In this document: piece after piece, positions 61,905-64,000 of the stretch | Layout of the letters: each line of letters starts with the position of its first letter | Numbering within the stretch: the stretch's first letter is position 1 | NCBI RefSeq assembly: GCF_003001935.1 | Contig: NZ_PVNG01000013.1 | Coordinates: 1 to 64,000, forward strand | Source: Nonomuraea fuscirosea | Lineage (GTDB): Bacteria > Actinomycetota > Actinomycetes > Streptosporangiales > Streptosporangiaceae | Direction: 5' to 3' | DNA: 64,000 bases | Notes under the pieces: generated by a model | What the model was told of the DNA's origin: nothing | What the model saw: only the letters and a program-made list of their open reading frames with translations | Database searches by the model: none | Position numbers and translations under genes: made by a program

Positions 61905-63068
61905 CTACCAGCCCACCTTCCCCTTGCCGGAGATCAGCGCGCGGGCGATGACCAGGCGCTGGACGTCGTTGGTGCCCTCGCCGATCGCCATCAGCGGCGC
62001 GTCCCGGTAGAGCCGTTCGACGACGAACTCCTGCGAGTACCCGTACCCGCCGTGGATCCGCATCGCCTCCAGCGACGCCTTGAGCGCCACCTCGGAGGCG
62101 AAGTACTTGGCCATGCCCGCCTCCATGTCCACCCGCTTGCCGCCGTCGGCCTGGGAGGCGGCCCAGTACGTGAGCAGCCGGGCGGCCTGGATCTCGGTGG
62201 CCAGGTCGGCGAGCTTGAGCTGGACGGCCTGGAAGTCGGAGATCGGCTGCCCGAAGGCGGTGCGCTCGCGCGAGTAGGCCAGCGCGGCGTCGTACGCGGC
62301 CTGGGCCACGCCGACGGCGCGGGCGGCGATGTTGATCCGCCCGATCTCCAGCCCGCCGAGCACCTGCTGCATGCCCCGCCCCTCGACGCCGCCGAGCAGG
62401 CACGAGACCGGCACGCGTACCTCGTCGAGCACCACCTCGCACGTCTCGGTGCCCTTGTAGCCGAGCTTGGGCAGGTCGCGGCTGACGCCGAAGCCGGCGG
62501 ACGAGGGGTCGACGAGCAGCACCGACATGCCCTTGTGCGCGGGTTCGGTGATGGAGGTCTTGACCAGCACGGGCAGCGGGTCGGCGTGGCGGGCGTTGGT
62601 GATCCACGTCTTGGTGCCGGTGACGACGTAGTGGTCGCCGTCGCGTACCGCTCTGGTCTGGATCCCCTGCAGGTCGGTGCCCGCGCCGGGCTCGGTCAGC
62701 GCGATCCCGGTACGGCGGGCGCCGCTCGCCAGGTCGGCGAGGTGCAGCCGCTTCTGCTCCTCGGTGCCGTGGCGGGCGATCATCCAGCAGGCCAGCGAGT
62801 GGGAGCCGATGGTGCCGGCCACGCCCATCCAGCCGCGCGCGATCTCCTCGAAGACCAGCGCGAACGAGACCATGTCGGCCGCCATGCCGCCGTACTCCTC
62901 CGGCACGGACAGCCCGAACAGTCCCATCCGCTTCATCTTGTCGACGATCTCGGTGGGATAGCGGCCGGAATGCTCCCACTCGGTGGCCACCGGCAGGATC
63001 TCCTTGTCCACGAACGTGCGCAGGGTCTCGCGGAACGCCTTCTGCTCGTCGGTCAGCTCGAAGTCCAT
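61905..63068 (-). CDS. acyl-CoA dehydrogenase
   Basis: 387 aa. It introduces the 2,3 double bond into an acyl-CoA, with FAD and electron-transfer flavoprotein. Family motifs: LTEPGAGTDLQ, WITNARHADP, and the C-terminal block with the catalytic Glu (MAIGEGTNDVQRLVIAR). It starts ATG 63068, 10 bases after the MaoC stop; the two form an operon, suggesting a fatty-acid or branched-acid degradation step. Confidence 0.95.
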   Translation of the reverse strand: MDFELTDEQKAFRETLRTFVDKEILPVATEWEHSGRYPTEIVDKMKRMGLFGLSVPEEYGGMAADMVSFALVFEEIARGWMGVAGTIGSHSLACWMIARHGTEEQKRLHLADLASGARRTGIALTEPGAGTDLQGIQTRAVRDGDHYVVTGTKTWITNARHADPLPVLVKTSITEPAHKGMSVLLVDPSSAGFGVSRDLPKLGYKGTETCEVVLDEVRVPVSCLLGGVEGRGMQQVLGGLEIGRINIAARAVGVAQAAYDAALAYSRERTAFGQPISDFQAVQLKLADLATEIQAARLLTYWAASQADGGKRVDMEAGMAKYFASEVALKASLEAMRIHGGYGYSQEFVVERLYRDAPLMAIGEGTNDVQRLVIARALISGKGKVGW

Positions 63069-63078
63069 GTGCCTCTTC

Positions 63079-63591
63079 TCAGAGCGGGCCGGTCTTGGCC
63101 TGGGGGAAGTAGCCCTTGTCGTGCGGGGCGTCGCGTTTGTAGACCATGACGGTCCGCGTCCACGACATGACCTCGTCGCCGTCCTGGTTGAGCCCGCGCG
63201 TGTAGCAGGTGACGATCCCGGCGTACGGGCGCGACTTCGACTCCCGCTTGCCGGTCACCTTGGACTCGGCGTAGAGGGTGTCGCCCACGAAGACGGGGTG
63301 GGTGAGCTTGATGCCGTCCCAGCCCAGGTTCATGATCGCGGTCTGGCTGACGTCGATGACCGACAGGCCGAGCACGATGGCCACGCTCAGCCCGGAGTTC
63401 ACGATGATCTTTCCGGTGGGGGCCTTGGCGGCGAAGTGGGCGTTGAAGTGGTTCTGGTTGGTGTTCATGGTCAGCAGCGTGAACCAGGTGTTGTCCGACT
63501 CGCCGATCGTCCGCCCCATGGGGTGCTGGTAGACGTCACCTATGGTGAAGTCCTCGTAGTAGCGGCCGATGCTGGGCTCGTGGACGGTCAC
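63079..63591 (-). CDS. MaoC-family acyl-CoA hydratase-like protein
   Basis: 170 aa hot-dog-fold protein. The region TWFTLLTMNTNQNHFNAHFA is the hydratase-2 segment, but the usual Asp of the catalytic Asp-His pair appears as Asn (NQNHFN), so activity may differ from standard enoyl-CoA hydratases. GTG 63591 has AGGAG six bases upstream; a GTG at 63627 lacks a site. It is probably the first gene of an operon with the acyl-CoA dehydrogenase. Confidence 0.88.
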   Translation of the reverse strand: MTVHEPSIGRYYEDFTIGDVYQHPMGRTIGESDNTWFTLLTMNTNQNHFNAHFAAKAPTGKIIVNSGLSVAIVLGLSVIDVSQTAIMNLGWDGIKLTHPVFVGDTLYAESKVTGKRESKSRPYAGIVTCYTRGLNQDGDEVMSWTRTVMVYKRDAPHDKGYFPQAKTGPL

Positions 63592-63632
63592 GTGCGGCTC
63601 CTGTTCACCGACGATCAGACCGTTCACGTTAG

Positions 63633-63654
63633 TGACCAGATGATTGTTCGGTCA
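63633..63654. promoter_or_regulatory. putative TetR-type operator upstream of the MaoC/acyl-CoA dehydrogenase operon
   Basis: TGACC-N12-GGTCA inverted repeat around an A/T-rich centre, about 42 bases upstream of the MaoC start. TetR regulators of acyl-CoA genes bind sites of this general kind; no regulator gene is adjacent. Confidence 0.45.
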
Positions 63655-63695
63655 ATCACCCGCGCGGGCCCCGAGCACCCGCGCGCCGTGAGCGC

Positions 63696-64000
63696 CTACG
63701 CGCGGCCCGCGAGCTTGGCCACCACGTCCACGATGCGGGCGGCGCGCTCCACCTCGGCGCGGTGGAACACCGGCCCGTCGGCGCGGGCGACCACCACGTG
63801 CAGCCCGGCCGTGACGACGGGCAGCAGCAGCAACTGCATCTCCTTGGCGTCCACGGTGATGGCCCGCGGCGGCTGCTGGGGCAGCTCGAACTCGGCGGGC
63901 GCGGCCATGGAGGCATGCTGGACGGCGCCGTCGGCCACCGCCAGCGACCATTCGGCGCCGCAGAGGCCCGGCAGCGCGTCCACCAGGGTGGCGTAACCCC
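63696..64000 (-). CDS. partial gene of unknown function (5' end outside window)
   Basis: The frame is open to the window edge and stops at 63696; about 100 C-terminal residues are visible (LVDALPGLCGAEWSLAVADG, then ITVDAKEMQLLLLPVVTAGLHVVV near the middle). It reads like the end of a small regulatory or GAF-like alpha/beta domain, but no family was recognised. It lies 104 bases upstream of the MaoC start in the same direction. Confidence 0.6.
   Translation of the reverse strand, partial: GYATLVDALPGLCGAEWSLAVADGAVQHASMAAPAEFELPQQPPRAITVDAKEMQLLLLPVVTAGLHVVVARADGPVFHRAEVERAARIVDVVAKLAGRA

Overview
The window is high-GC actinomycete chromosome. Nearly every codon ends in G or C, GTG starts are common, many genes overlap by ATGA or GTGA, and two iron boxes of IdeR/DmdR1 type are present. 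A complete Entner-Doudoroff operon, a glyoxylate-shunt regulator/lyase pair and the general gene content fit a Streptosporangiales organism such as Nonomuraea; that assignment is inference. No rRNA, tRNA, CRISPR array, prophage or insertion sequence was seen. The right edge cuts one gene. Left of about 160 only a structured, gene-free stretch is visible.

1-11.7 kb: a RamB/ScfR-type regulator is divergent from isocitrate lyase. Next come a Ser/Thr kinase, an iron-box-controlled siderophore-interacting protein, an HSL-type esterase, an ABC-2 exporter (two permeases and an ATPase), two small membrane proteins and a YcnI-type copper protein. 11.8-21.7 kb: an ABC-2 exporter and a LolA-like secreted protein are divergent from a response regulator/histidine kinase pair, with a strikingly phased operator between them. 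These are followed by a LysR regulator, a membrane-anchored zinc metallopeptidase and an LCP-family protein. 21.7-33 kb: a P450, a spermidine-synthase-like polytopic protein, a DrrAB-type exporter with its TetR regulator, a NaChBac-type channel with a Ca-like filter, LtrA with a cysteine-free S4 ribosomal protein, an iron-box DUF2470 protein and a ROK regulator.

33-45 kb: zwf-edd-glk-eda (glucose to pyruvate plus glyceraldehyde-3-phosphate) lies beside the ROK regulator. Then come a LysR regulator divergent from coxM-coxS-coxL (form I aerobic CO dehydrogenase), an XdhC/CoxI-like maturation factor and an IclR regulator. 45-57 kb: an aberrant P450, a second Ser/Thr kinase with a repeat-rich linker, a 2-hydroxyacid dehydrogenase, a second KDPG/KHG aldolase with a KDG-type kinase, an MFS transporter, a LacI-PfkB pair and a sugar-importer ATPase. 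57-64 kb: a YefM-YoeB toxin-antitoxin pair with its TGTACA operator, an S51-peptidase-like protein fused to a CysRS-like tail, a hypothetical gene overlapping an acyltransferase antisense, a His-rich CDF metal exporter, an acyl-CoA dehydrogenase/MaoC pair and a partial gene.

Two themes stand out. One is carbon and energy flexibility: CO oxidation, the Entner-Doudoroff route, a KDG branch and the glyoxylate shunt. The other is repeated expansion of short GC-rich tandem repeats, both between genes and in frame inside at least five proteins.
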